A stretch of 64,000 nucleotides of DNA from UBA7985 sp002690455 (GTDB taxonomy: Bacteria > Pseudomonadota > Alphaproteobacteria > UBA7985), in assembly GCA_965662775.1 (NCBI GenBank), contig CBFIIW010000005.1, forward strand, positions 66,951-130,950, in the 5' to 3' direction. Within the stretch, counting starts at the first letter, position 1. Each line of letters opens with the position of its first letter. Both the position numbers and the translations under genes were made by a program. Of this stretch, positions 33,594 through 42,501 are shown one piece after another. A model generated the notes under the pieces. That model was not told the DNA's origin and made no database searches. It saw only the letters and a list, made by a program, of their open reading frames with translations.

Positions 33594-34850
33594 TTACTGA
33601 TTCATGGAAAGGAAGAAATCGTCATTGGACTTGGAGGTCCGAAGCTTGTCGAGAAGGAACTCCATCGCATCAACCGGCCCCATAGGCATAAGGATTCGGC
33701 GGAGAACCCACATCTTGGCCAGTTCTCCGCGTTCAACCAATTGCTCTTCTTTCCGCGTACCCGACCCACCAATATCGATGGCTGGGTAAGTGCGCTTGTC
33801 GGCCAGCTTGCGGTCGAGCACGATTTCAGAGTTACCTGTGCCCTTGAATTCCTCGAAGATAACCTTGTCCATCATCGAGCCGGTATCAATCAGCGCTGTG
33901 CCGACGATGGTCAGAGATCCACCTTCCTCGATATTTCGCGCAGCGCCGAAAAAACGCTTGGGTCGCTGCATAGCGTTGGCATCAACGCCCCCGGTCAGAA
34001 CCTTTCCGGACGACGGCACGACGGTGTTATAAGCTCGCGCGAGACGCGTGATTGAGTCGAGTAGAATCACGACATCTTTCTTGTGCTCAACCAGGCGTTT
34101 TGCTCGCTCGATTACCATTTCGGAGACCTGCACGTGACGGGTTGCAGGCTCATCAAAAGTCGAAGAGATCACTTCGCCATTTACCGACCGCTGCATGTCG
34201 GTCACCTCTTCCGGGCGTTCGTCGATCAACAGAACGATGAGATGAGCTTCAGGGTTATTGCGAGAGATGCTGTCAGCAATAGTCTGCAGCATCATGGTTT
34301 TGCCTGTGCGTGGCGGTGCTACGACCAGAGCGCGCTGCCCCTTCCCGATGGGGCTGACCAAATCGATGACGCGACCCGTCATATTCTTATTGGTCGGGTC
34401 TTCAACTTCCAGCTTCAGGCGCTCATCAGGATAGAGCGGAGTCAGTGAATCAAAATTCACCCGTGTGCGCGTTGAGCCGGGATCTTCGAAGTTAATCGTA
34501 TTGACCTTACTCAGCGCGAAATACCGCTCGTTGTCGCGGGGCGCATGGATTTCACCATTGACGCTATCCCCGGTCCGTAAGCCGAACTTTCGAATCGTCG
34601 TCGGAGATACATAAATGTCGTCCGCGCCAGCGAGGTAATTGGCTTCAGGCGAGCGCAGGAAGCCGAATCCGTCCTGCAGCACTTCGATTACACCGCTACC
34701 AAAGATGGCTTCATCATTTTCTGCAACGGCCTTCAGAATAGCGAACATCAGCTCCTGCTTACGCATGGATGCCACGTTTTCAATTTCCATGTCTTCAGCC
34801 ATATCGATCAGCTGGACAGGGGTTTTCTGCTTAAGGTCTTCAAGATGCAT
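33594..34850 (-). CDS. rho: Transcription termination factor Rho
   Basis: Rho is the hexameric RNA helicase that ends transcription. It has 418 residues from ATG 34850 (MHLEDLKQKTPVQL), the expected family start; upstream in-frame codons encode unlikely sequence. The N-terminal helix bundle and cold-shock RNA-binding domain (GFGFLRSPEANYLAG) lead into the ATPase with Walker A APPRTGKTMML, LIVLLIDERPEEVTDM and the secondary RNA-binding Q and R loops. A leader of about 350 nt precedes it. Confidence 0.97.
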   Translation of the reverse strand: MHLEDLKQKTPVQLIDMAEDMEIENVASMRKQELMFAILKAVAENDEAIFGSGVIEVLQDGFGFLRSPEANYLAGADDIYVSPTTIRKFGLRTGDSVNGEIHAPRDNERYFALSKVNTINFEDPGSTRTRVNFDSLTPLYPDERLKLEVEDPTNKNMTGRVIDLVSPIGKGQRALVVAPPRTGKTMMLQTIADSISRNNPEAHLIVLLIDERPEEVTDMQRSVNGEVISSTFDEPATRHVQVSEMVIERAKRLVEHKKDVVILLDSITRLARAYNTVVPSSGKVLTGGVDANAMQRPKRFFGAARNIEEGGSLTIVGTALIDTGSMMDKVIFEEFKGTGNSEIVLDRKLADKRTYPAIDIGGSGTRKEEQLVERGELAKMWVLRRILMPMGPVDAMEFLLDKLRTSKSNDDFFLSMNQ

Positions 34851-35202
34851 GGGATCTATTGAATATCCGTTTGGGATGACCACGGCCCGCAGACAAACTG
34901 ATCTTGCGAACGTGTCAGGCCAAGACAAAGGGCCAGGAAAAAGCAATTACCGAGAACAAGGGCGCTCACCAGGAGCAGCAGGCGATATCTCGGCGAGGAT
35001 CGGGGGAAAGGGTCGCGCCACGGACGGGGACCATTAAGGAAGGCGGCGCGGACGGCCGAAACCCTGCGCGCTCTCCGACATAGGCAGACTGATCCTTACT
35101 GTCAACGGTAGCGAGCAACGCCAGTCGCCAATAGTCTTGTTTATTTATCGCCTGTGACAGTCCTTGGTACACGTTCTATCCATCCCGACGAGCGGTTTCC
35201 GC
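34851..35202. other. Long rho leader / gap to hemJ
   Basis: The 352 nt between the hemJ stop and the rho start (both minus strand) contain no recognisable gene. Rho genes in several bacteria have long leaders used for autoregulation; the cytidine- and guanine-rich part near 35000-35090 could fill that role, but no specific element can be shown by eye. An AT-richer part near 35135-35160 may hold the promoter. Confidence 0.35.
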
Positions 35203-35661
35203 TTATATCAGTCCCTGAAATGGCTTGATCACGACCAGCGCCACAATCAGAATTATCAGAATAAAAGGAACCTCGTTAAAAATGCGGTAAAAACGGGAAG
35301 GCCGTGTATTCGCGTCTGCGGCGAATTGCCGAACGTAACGCGACTGAACCCCGCTCATGCCACTGAGTACAATCACCAGAATGAATTTTGCGACAAACCA
35401 GAACTCGCGCGCCGATGTAATGCCATTGAGCTCCCAGTAAACAACCATGCCCAGACCGGCGAGCCAGGTTACGCCCATTGCAGGGTTGATGATGGTCCGG
35501 AGCAGGCGTCGCTCCATCACCTTGAAGGTTTCTGATTTATCTGAACCAACGTCCGCATCCGCGTGGTAGACAAACAGGCGCGGCAGATAGAGCAGTCCCG
35601 CCATCCACGCAATGACTGCAACGATATGCAGTGTTTTCATAGATTGAAACAGCAATTCCAT
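35203..35661 (-). CDS. hemJ: Protoporphyrinogen IX oxidase HemJ
   Basis: HemJ is the membrane enzyme that oxidises protoporphyrinogen IX in bacteria lacking HemG and HemY. The protein has 152 residues and four hydrophobic helices. The N-terminal KTLHIVAVIAWMAGLLYLPR followed by LFVYHAD carries the conserved histidines expected to bind haem, and NPAMGVTWLAGLG follows in helix 2. It lies beside hemE, the pathway enzyme two steps earlier, but 73 nt separate them. The assignment is strong. Confidence 0.9.
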   Translation of the reverse strand: MELLFQSMKTLHIVAVIAWMAGLLYLPRLFVYHADADVGSDKSETFKVMERRLLRTIINPAMGVTWLAGLGMVVYWELNGITSAREFWFVAKFILVIVLSGMSGVQSRYVRQFAADANTRPSRFYRIFNEVPFILIILIVALVVIKPFQGLI

Positions 35662-35734
35662 CCGGTTTTTCCCTATTTTTCAATACCTTACTGAGCCAGT
35701 ATCCAACTCAGCCTATCCAGGGCGAGGTCAGCCT

Positions 35735-36781
35735 CTAACCCCTTATCGTCTCCAAAAGCTGGTTGACAGCCTCCGGATCAGTTTCCTTCAAGATGCCGTG
35801 TCCGAGGTTGAAGACATGACTGCGATCCCGAGGCACGGCGTCGATCACCCTCTGCGTAGCAGGGACAATCTCTGCCTTGCCCGCCAGTAATCGGCCTGGG
35901 TCCAGATTGCCTTGAATAGCAGTGAAATCCAGCGTCGCCGCGTTACGAAGATCGTCTGCAAAATCGACCTGCAATGTGACCAGGCTATGCTGCCCCGAAA
36001 GGGCATGAGCAGCGAAGGGCGCGCGTCGCGGAAAAAGGATAACCGGGACATGCATGTGATGCTCACGGATTTTCGCCGTTATCGCAGACAGAGGACCAGC
36101 AGACCAGTCAACTTGCGCGCGTGGATCCAATGACCCCGCCCAACTATCGAAGACCATCACGGCATCCGCCCCAGCAGCAATCTGGGCAATAAGGTGATCG
36201 GAAACGGCTTCAATCAACAAATCTATCAGTGCGCGAAAACCCGCAGGATCGCCATAAACCATAGACTTGGCCTTGGGATAGCCCTTACTGGCGCCGCCTT
36301 CAATCATGTAGGTCGCCAGGGTCCAAGGCGCGCCAGCAAAGCCGATCAGCGTGGTCTCATGTGGGAGTGCATTGCGGATCAGACCAAGCGCTTCATATGC
36401 TGGGGCCAGTAGGCCTTTGGCTTCGCCGCTCTGCTGTTGCGCCAGCATGTCTGCAACCTGCGGCAAGTCGCCGAGCACAGGACCTTCACCCGTGCTGAAG
36501 TGAAGCGCCTGACCCAAAGCTCGGGGAATCGTTAGAATATCCGAGAACAGAATCGATCCATCGAAGCCATAACGGCGGATTGGCTGAAGTGTCACTTCCG
36601 TAGCAGCAGCCGGGTCGTCGCAAAGGTCCAAAAACCCGCCTTTATCCGCCCGCAGCTGTCGATACTCAGGCAGATATCGCCCCGCTTGCCGCATCAGCCA
36701 AACCGGCCTCGGCCACTGGGACTCACCTTTCAGCGCGGCAAGGAGGGGTCTTTTGTGGTTCAGGGAAGACGTCATAGCCAT
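35735..36781 (-). CDS. hemE: Uroporphyrinogen III decarboxylase
   Basis: HemE decarboxylates uroporphyrinogen III to coproporphyrinogen III in haem synthesis. The protein has 348 residues with the signature RPVWLMRQAGRYLPEYR near the N-terminus, GFAGAPWTLATYMIEG in the middle and FNLGHGILKETDPEAV near the end. Two ATG codons (36781 and 36775) can serve as start; AGG lies in front of both. It is the last minus-strand gene before the candidate origin. The ferrochelatase gene hemH, often nearby in alphaproteobacteria, is absent from this window. Confidence 0.96.
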   Translation of the reverse strand: MAMTSSLNHKRPLLAALKGESQWPRPVWLMRQAGRYLPEYRQLRADKGGFLDLCDDPAAATEVTLQPIRRYGFDGSILFSDILTIPRALGQALHFSTGEGPVLGDLPQVADMLAQQQSGEAKGLLAPAYEALGLIRNALPHETTLIGFAGAPWTLATYMIEGGASKGYPKAKSMVYGDPAGFRALIDLLIEAVSDHLIAQIAAGADAVMVFDSWAGSLDPRAQVDWSAGPLSAITAKIREHHMHVPVILFPRRAPFAAHALSGQHSLVTLQVDFADDLRNAATLDFTAIQGNLDPGRLLAGKAEIVPATQRVIDAVPRDRSHVFNLGHGILKETDPEAVNQLLETIRG

Positions 36782-37556
36782 GACCTGCTCGGTTACAACG
36801 CAAAAGACAAGACAGTGGCTTTCAAGGCTGGATCAGGCCAAATGCACAGCGCCCCCATACAGGGAAACATCCCGACACGTCGCGCGATCTCAAATCGGCC
36901 CATTTCATCAAGTGCGCGACGCCTTGTCGAAGACCGCGAATCGGTCGAGACAAGGGCGGCGCATCCATGAGCACCACGTCTTGCTGGGCATCAGGCTAAG
37001 CCGCCTCCGCCATAACCACCCCTTTTCCGAAACGCCAGCATTCAGCCATACTCAAGATTGAGCAACACTCATCAATCCCGATGAGCCGCATCCCGCAGCC
37101 TTAGGCCCGTCAGCCAAACAAAACAAAGAATAAAAAATAGGATGTGGTTGCAGTTGTACGGGCTCTTTGCTGGGGATTATTGCTTTTCCCGCAGTTTCCC
37201 ACATGCCAACGACTCTAGTATTATGCGAATCGCCTAGACTCAGAATTGATTGAATCCATGTTCTTTTTTCATGCGTTCATTAGACTTTTTCTGGGCTGGA
37301 TCTCGCGTCGATCTGAAACTGTTCGATGAATTCACAGACAGCGGTGAATTCTCATCCACGGTTGAAAACGGGACTGTGAACGGCGAGTTGTCCCCGGTAT
37401 AAGAAAACCGCTAAAGCCCATCCCCAGGTTAAGGGTAGGGTTAGGCACAGCCTTATCGGGATAAGTCGCATAATCTGTGGAACCCGAGTCGCGTTCAGCC
37501 GCTCGTTGAAGCGACATCCGATGAATCGAACGCATGCCAAAAAGAGGGCTCCAGCT
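36782..37556. other. Candidate chromosomal replication origin (oriC) between hemE and maf
   Basis: These 775 nt hold no gene that I can support. The position beside hemE matches the known alphaproteobacterial oriC location, and genes diverge on both sides. Inside are an A-rich tract (about 37117-37140); four GANTC sites in 46 bp (37211-37256); the inverted repeat GAATTCAC/GTGAATTC (37328-37351); and the palindrome CTTATC-GG-GATAAG (37452-37465). Weak DnaA-box-like 9-mers include TCATCCACG (37352-37360) and TTTCCCACA (37195-37203), each two mismatches from TTATCCACA. No perfect box was found, so the call rests mainly on context. Confidence 0.6.
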
Positions 37557-38219
37557 ATGGACGACTTCGACGACTTTCCTTTGCCGCCGCAGCTGGGCTG
37601 GATGGGAGATCAGCCCTTGCTGCTGGCCTCTGCCTCGCAGACCCGAATGGCAATGCTGATTGATGCTGGTTTGCCAATTATGGTCGCCCCATCGGACGTT
37701 GACGAGACGATTGTAAAGCAGCGCGTGCGTGGTGAAGGAGGGCCAGCACGGCAAGCCGCTGCCGAACTCGCAGAGGCTAAAGCTGCGACGGTTTCTCGCG
37801 CTCACCCGGGCCAGATTACCGTTGGTGCAGACCAAATCCTCGTGCTTGACGACGAACAGGGACAAGAAATCTGGCTCGATAAGCCAGAAGATCGGGGACA
37901 GGCGCACCAAACGCTACAATTACTGAGTGGAAAGACGCACCGCTTGATGACCGCGACCGCTGTGTGCCTCGATGGAGATGTTCGCTGGACTTCGTTGACG
38001 TCCCCTGTACTGACCATGCGCGCCCTGTCTGATACCTTTATTTGGGCTTATCTCGACACGCTGGGCGATGAAGCTCTTTGGTCGGTGGGGGCCTATCAGT
38101 TAGAGGGGCTCGGCGCGCAGTTGTTCGAACGCGTTGAAGGCGACTTCTTCACGATTCTCGGACTGGATTTAACGGGCTTACTTGAGCATTTCCGTGAAAA
38201 TCGAGCGCTGTTAGCCTGA
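37557..38219 (+). CDS. maf: Maf family nucleotide pyrophosphatase
   Basis: Maf proteins hydrolyse non-canonical or canonical nucleoside triphosphates and are tied to division and damage control. From ATG 37557 (AGAGGG 8 nt upstream) the protein has 220 residues. The signature LLASASQTRMAMLIDAGL is followed by VDETIVKQR, GADQILVLD and GAYQLEGLGAQLFERVEGDFF, the usual Maf blocks. About 25 acidic and Pro-rich residues precede the core. It leads the forward run maf-aroE-coaE-dnaQ; aroE starts 3 nt after the stop. Confidence 0.9.
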   Translation: MDDFDDFPLPPQLGWMGDQPLLLASASQTRMAMLIDAGLPIMVAPSDVDETIVKQRVRGEGGPARQAAAELAEAKAATVSRAHPGQITVGADQILVLDDEQGQEIWLDKPEDRGQAHQTLQLLSGKTHRLMTATAVCLDGDVRWTSLTSPVLTMRALSDTFIWAYLDTLGDEALWSVGAYQLEGLGAQLFERVEGDFFTILGLDLTGLLEHFRENRALLA

Positions 38220-38221
38220 CC

Positions 38222-39076
38222 ATGCGCGGACAACCACTCAGAGCCGCCGTTGTCGGTCATCCGATCAGCCACAGTCAGTCACCCGCCATACATGGGCATT
38301 GGCTGGAAATGTCTGGCATTGCCGGGCGCTACGGATTGTTTGATTTCGACCCGGCAGACTTCGACCGAGAAATACGTGCTCTGGCTGAACAGGGCTACCA
38401 AGGCGTGAACGTAACTGTCCCTTTCAAAGAAGCAGCTCTAGCTATGGCCGACAGCACCGAGGCGACGGCGCAGCGCATTGGTGCCGCCAACACATTGGTT
38501 TTTGAGCGCGGCCGGATTTCTGCACGAAATACTGACGCTTACGGTTTTTGGGAGAACCTGCGCTCCGGGCTTTCCAACGACCGCCGGGTACCTGATCGCG
38601 CCGTTGTCTTTGGCGCTGGGGGTGCCGCACGAGCGGTTTTGGTCGCCTTACAGGATCAGGGCGTAAATCACATCTGGCTGGCAAACCGCACGCTAAGCCG
38701 AGCGCAGGGCCTTGCCGATGAACTCGCCGCGGGCGCGATGATCGAAGCGATGAGCTGGACAGAGGCAGAAGACATGCTCGACAGAGAGGCGGTACCACTG
38801 ATCATCAACACTTCATCACGCGGCATGAAAGGCGAGAATCCTATCACTGCTCGACTTGCGGCGCAGGGACCGGAAACCCTTGTGAATGATATCGTCTACA
38901 ACCCTCTGAAGACGAAGCTGCTGGAGACGGCTGCCGCTCAACGAAGCCGTACCATCGACGGACTAGGGATGCTGTTGCACCAGGCGCGCCCGGCTTTTGA
39001 GGCATTCTTCGGCGGTAGAGTGGTTGTTGATGACACCCTCCGACAAAAGATTGAACACAACATGGGTTTAGTCTGA
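38222..39076 (+). CDS. aroE: Shikimate dehydrogenase
   Basis: AroE reduces 3-dehydroshikimate with NADPH in aromatic amino acid synthesis. It has 284 residues with substrate-site segments GHPISHSQSPAIHGHWL and NVTVPFKEAA (catalytic lysine), the NADP motif VFGAGGAARAVLVAL, the NRTLSRAQ loop and C-terminal DGLGMLLHQARPAFEAF. It is tightly packed between maf and coaE (2 and 3 nt), so all are probably one transcript. Confidence 0.95.
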   Translation: MRGQPLRAAVVGHPISHSQSPAIHGHWLEMSGIAGRYGLFDFDPADFDREIRALAEQGYQGVNVTVPFKEAALAMADSTEATAQRIGAANTLVFERGRISARNTDAYGFWENLRSGLSNDRRVPDRAVVFGAGGAARAVLVALQDQGVNHIWLANRTLSRAQGLADELAAGAMIEAMSWTEAEDMLDREAVPLIINTSSRGMKGENPITARLAAQGPETLVNDIVYNPLKTKLLETAAAQRSRTIDGLGMLLHQARPAFEAFFGGRVVVDDTLRQKIEHNMGLV

Positions 39077-39079
39077 ATA

Positions 39080-39775
39080 ATGAAGATTATCGGACTTACA
39101 GGCTCTATCGCGATGGGCAAATCGACAGCCGCAAAAATGCTGGTGCAGATGGGCTATGCCCATTTTGACGCCGACGCCGTGGTGCATGCGCTGACCGGCC
39201 CGCGTGGCCGAGCTCTTCGGGCCATCGCTGAATTCGCGCCTGAGGCGGTTTCCATGGAAACGGGGATGGACCGCCGCCGCTTGGGGGACCTGGCCTTTCA
39301 CGATCAGAGGATTTTGCGCAAGCTCGAAGCTGTTCTTCACCCGATGGTCTACGCCGAAAACCGGCGGCTGCTGGCACTATGGCAGCGGCAGCGCCGTCGC
39401 AAAGTCCTGCTTGATGTGCCGCTGTTGCTTGAAGGTGCTGGCGAGCGTCGATGCGACGCCGTTTGGGTCGTTTCTGCGCCAAAAGCACTTCAGTTGCAGC
39501 GTGCGTTATTCCGTCCGGGGATGACTGTGCAAAAACTACGCGGCATTCTCAGTCGTCAGGTGCCGGATCAGGAAAAACGCCGCCGCGCAGATGTTGTAAT
39601 CGCTACCGGACTCGGCCGTGCTATCACGTGGGCTGCTTTGGCGCAGGCTGATCGCATGATGGTTCGCGAACATACTTGGCCCCCCCGCCACCGTCGCAAT
39701 GCTTTGTTCAAAGGCCGGATTCACGACATCAGACGCGTCGAACCCAAACCCTACGCCAAAGGAAGCCAGACATGA
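39080..39775 (+). CDS. coaE: Dephospho-CoA kinase
   Basis: CoaE phosphorylates dephospho-CoA, the last step of coenzyme A synthesis. The protein has 231 residues with the P-loop GLTGSIAMGKSTAAKML, followed by DADAVVHALTG and LLDVPLLLEGAGE, and the lid region RQVPDQEKRRRADVVI. The last 30 residues (basic, Pro- and Arg-rich) exceed the E. coli enzyme length. Its stop overlaps the dnaQ start by 4 nt (ATGA). Confidence 0.94.
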   Translation: MKIIGLTGSIAMGKSTAAKMLVQMGYAHFDADAVVHALTGPRGRALRAIAEFAPEAVSMETGMDRRRLGDLAFHDQRILRKLEAVLHPMVYAENRRLLALWQRQRRRKVLLDVPLLLEGAGERRCDAVWVVSAPKALQLQRALFRPGMTVQKLRGILSRQVPDQEKRRRADVVIATGLGRAITWAALAQADRMMVREHTWPPRHRRNALFKGRIHDIRRVEPKPYAKGSQT

Positions 39776-40542
39776 CCCGTGAGATCGTCCTCGATACGGA
39801 AACGACCGGCATCGATCCTGCCGATGGCCACCGCGTGGTGGAAATCGGCTGCGTAGAGCTCGATGGGCTGATGCCGACGGGAAACACCTTCCATGCTTAC
39901 ATCAACCCGCAGCGTGATATGCCCACCGGTGCCTATGAAGTGCATGGTCTGTCAGCCGAGTTCTTATCTGGATTTCCAGTGTTTTCCGAGCACGTCGATG
40001 CCTTCATCGAATTCATCGACGATGCGCCACTGGTGATTCACAACGCCTCGTTCGACATGAAGTTTCTTAACGCAGAGCTGGCGTTGTTGGGGCGTCCTCT
40101 GCTGCCGCCCGCCCGGGCGATCGACACGCTTGCCATGGCGCGAAAGACCTTTCCTGGAGCACAGAATTCGCTCGACGCGCTATGCCGACGTTTTGGCATC
40201 GACAATGCAAGCCGCACGCTGCATGGCGCACTACTGGACAGCGAATTACTGGCTGAAGTTTATCTCGAACTGAAGGGAGGCCGGCAACCGGGCCTCAGCC
40301 TTGACATGGCTCCAAGCTCCGGCGGTCGAGCCAGCGAAAGCAATGGCCGAAGAACAGGGGTTGGATCAGAGAACAGCGGCGCACAGGGCGGGGAAGAGGC
40401 AGCACTGACGGCCGCAGCCGGCTTTCCGCGGCGGGACTTTCCGCTCGCAGATGGCGACGCTGACCGCCACAGCGCCTTTTTGAAGGACATTAAAGACCCG
40501 CTCTGGTCAAAATATGGTGTTAAGGCCTCGGGGTCAGAGTAG
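39772..40542 (+). CDS. dnaQ: DNA polymerase III epsilon subunit (3'-5' exonuclease)
   Basis: DnaQ is the proofreading exonuclease of the replicative polymerase. From ATG 39772 (GGAAG upstream, overlapping coaE by 4 nt) it has 256 residues. ExoI is LDTETTGIDP with metal ligands Asp8 and Glu10, ExoII is VIHNASFDMKFL, and ExoIII is LHGALLDSELLAEVY. The C-terminal tail of about 85 residues is low-complexity, then ends with ...DPLWSKYGVKASG, the segment expected to bind the alpha subunit. It converges on secB. Confidence 0.95.
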   Translation: MTREIVLDTETTGIDPADGHRVVEIGCVELDGLMPTGNTFHAYINPQRDMPTGAYEVHGLSAEFLSGFPVFSEHVDAFIEFIDDAPLVIHNASFDMKFLNAELALLGRPLLPPARAIDTLAMARKTFPGAQNSLDALCRRFGIDNASRTLHGALLDSELLAEVYLELKGGRQPGLSLDMAPSSGGRASESNGRRTGVGSENSGAQGGEEAALTAAAGFPRRDFPLADGDADRHSAFLKDIKDPLWSKYGVKASGSE

Positions 40543-40551
40543 TCGGCGCCC

Positions 40552-41064
40552 TCAGCCGCCCGCGCTGTCCCCGCCGGGACCGCTACTTGCCCCTTCGCCT
40601 CGGTCTTTGGGGTTGTTCAGCAGACTGAGGAAATTGAAGGGATTGAGCAACAGGGGTGGATAGCCGCCCTTAACCGTTGCGCTGGAAACGATTTCCCGGG
40701 CAAATGGGAACAGGTAGCGGGAAACCTCGACGACCAAAAGGCGCTCAATCGCCTCTTCCGGCACTTCGGCGCCAATACGCACCAGCCCAGCATAGACACA
40801 CTCGACGATAAAGGCGGTTTGTTCTTCTACAGCCGCTTTGACCGAGACGTGCAGCTCGACCTCGTACAAGCCATCACTCAAGTTGCGGTTATTGACGTTA
40901 ACATCGATTTTGACCTCTGGCTGCTTGCCTTGGCCCATGAGCCCCATCGCTGCGTTCGGGTTCTCGAAGCTTAAATCCTTGAGGTACTGGTGAAGGAATG
41001 CAAGTCCCGACTGCGGCTGCGCGGCAGCGGCGGCTTGAGCTGGCGTGGAACCGTTTTCGGCCAT
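40552..41064 (-). CDS. secB: Protein-export chaperone SecB
   Basis: SecB keeps precursors unfolded and hands them to SecA. The protein has 170 residues from ATG 41064 (GGAG upstream). Core motifs are FLHQYLKDLSFENPNA, DGLYEVELHVSV and GGYPPLLLNPFNF near the C-terminus. A Glu/Gly/Ser-rich tail follows. The start upstream of this ATG is rejected because it adds non-homologous residues. It converges with dnaQ and is cotranscribed, if at all, from the FxsA-like gene. Confidence 0.94.
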   Translation of the reverse strand: MAENGSTPAQAAAAAQPQSGLAFLHQYLKDLSFENPNAAMGLMGQGKQPEVKIDVNVNNRNLSDGLYEVELHVSVKAAVEEQTAFIVECVYAGLVRIGAEVPEEAIERLLVVEVSRYLFPFAREIVSSATVKGGYPPLLLNPFNFLSLLNNPKDRGEGASSGPGGDSAGG

Positions 41065-41135
41065 GGCGATAGAGTTCTCCGAATGGGTGGGGGCTGAGAG
41101 CAGGACGCCTGTTACCACGCCCCACCACGGGGCGG

Positions 41136-41654
41136 CTAGTCGCGCGAGGGTGGAATCTGCTTCTTGGGGTCGGTTTCAATGACTTCCGCCTCCCCATCGA
41201 TGATGTCTGGCGTTCGTGTACGATCAGCGCTCCCTGGGCTACCACCCCCACCGCCTCTGACGCCGGCGCCCCACATGGCGTTGAAAGAGAGATTCCCGCG
41301 CTGTTGCGCCCAGCGCAAGAGTGCAGGCGCGATCAGCGCGCGCACTGGCGGAAGAAGCAAGGCAATGCCGATCGTGTCGGTGAAGAATCCGGGGGTCAGG
41401 AGCAGCAGCGCTGCTGCCAGCAGACAAAGCCCGTCGAACAGCGCCCGGGCAGGCAACTCACCCACGGCCAGTTGTTCGTTGATCCGGGCAATGATGCTCA
41501 TCGACTGTGACCGCACCAGAAGCGATCCTACAATTGCCGTAAGCAACACTGTACCCAGAGTCGGCCAAAGGCCAATCCAACCACCGACCGTGATAAAACC
41601 AGCAATCTCGATTATCGGAGTCCCGATGAAGGCAATCAGTAACAAGAGTGTCAT
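41136..41654 (-). CDS. FxsA family membrane protein
   Basis: FxsA is a cytoplasmic membrane protein named for suppression of F-factor exclusion of phage T7 in E. coli; its normal job is not known. The protein has 172 residues with hydrophobic segments in LLLLIAFIGTPIIEIAGFI, WPTLGTVLLTAIVGSLLV and LFDGLCLLAAALLLLTPGFF, followed by a glycine-rich and acidic tail. The start ATG 41654 has GGAG 7 nt upstream. It is divergent from the Tim44-like gene, as in other alphaproteobacteria. Confidence 0.88.
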   Translation of the reverse strand: MTLLLLIAFIGTPIIEIAGFITVGGWIGLWPTLGTVLLTAIVGSLLVRSQSMSIIARINEQLAVGELPARALFDGLCLLAAALLLLTPGFFTDTIGIALLLPPVRALIAPALLRWAQQRGNLSFNAMWGAGVRGGGGGSPGSADRTRTPDIIDGEAEVIETDPKKQIPPSRD

Positions 41655-41838
41655 TCTGGGCTCCTTTACGTTGTTTTTGGCCGGATGCGACCCTGCAACC
41701 AATTCTGGTCCGTTGTCCTCGGTCGCTTTCGTCCCTAACTGTGTTCTATACAAGTGGGGCCTACCGTCGAACGTTGAAGAGATCGACGAAAAATAATCGG
41801 CAGCCCCGGGCCTGCGCCCGAACAAAGGAGACCTGAAG

Positions 41839-42501
41839 GTGACTATTACGCTCGTTATCCTGGCCATTGCGGTAGTTTTTGTGCTGTGGCGGCTCAGCTC
41901 AGTGATCGGGCAGGATCAGGGCTTCATCCCGCAGTTTGACCGCAACCAGACCCGACCGTCCCCGGAGGGCCTGGAGGAGTCTGACCCATCAACGCCTGCG
42001 CCGGAGCCGGTTACTCTGTCCGCCGAAGATGTCGATCAGGCCGCGGATGTTGATGAGATCCAGGCTGTTCTGGAAGAAATTGCAGGCAAAGATCCGTTGT
42101 TCGACGCCAAATCATTTCTCAATGATGCCGGCAGCGCCTTCGAAATGATTCTTGGTGCGTTTGCAAGCGGAGACAAAGATACGCTGTCGTCCTTTGTCTC
42201 CAAAGACATTTACGCGGGTTTTGCCGAAGCGATCGATGCCCGTTCGGCAGAAGGCCAGCACCTTGAACTCACGCTACTCAAGGCGCCGGAAACCCGGTAT
42301 TTCCGCGCGGAAGTAAATGGCAACATGGCCTTTGTCACGTTGACCATCAATTCTGAGCAGATTCAGGTGACACGCGATAAAGCCGGTGAGGTCGTGTCTG
42401 GTGATCCCACGCAGACGTCTCGCGTCGAAGACCATTGGAACTTTTCGCGGAAGCTTGGCTCGTCCGACCCGATCTGGACTCTGATCGCGACTCGCGCCTG
42501 A
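41839..42501 (+). CDS. Tim44-like inner membrane protein (TimA type)
   Basis: This 220-residue protein starts at GTG 41839 with AAAGGAG upstream. One N-terminal hydrophobic segment (ITLVILAIAVVFVLWRL) anchors it, followed by a low-complexity linker (Pro/Ser/Glu) and a C-terminal Tim44-like domain from about residue 88: FLNDAGSAFEMILGAFASGDKDTL, FVSKDIYAGF and a final VEDHWNFSRKLGSSDPIWTLIAT. The family is widespread in alphaproteobacteria, beside fxsA and mltA; a role in protein translocation has been proposed by analogy with mitochondria. Confidence 0.88.
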   Translation: MTITLVILAIAVVFVLWRLSSVIGQDQGFIPQFDRNQTRPSPEGLEESDPSTPAPEPVTLSAEDVDQAADVDEIQAVLEEIAGKDPLFDAKSFLNDAGSAFEMILGAFASGDKDTLSSFVSKDIYAGFAEAIDARSAEGQHLELTLLKAPETRYFRAEVNGNMAFVTLTINSEQIQVTRDKAGEVVSGDPTQTSRVEDHWNFSRKLGSSDPIWTLIATRA

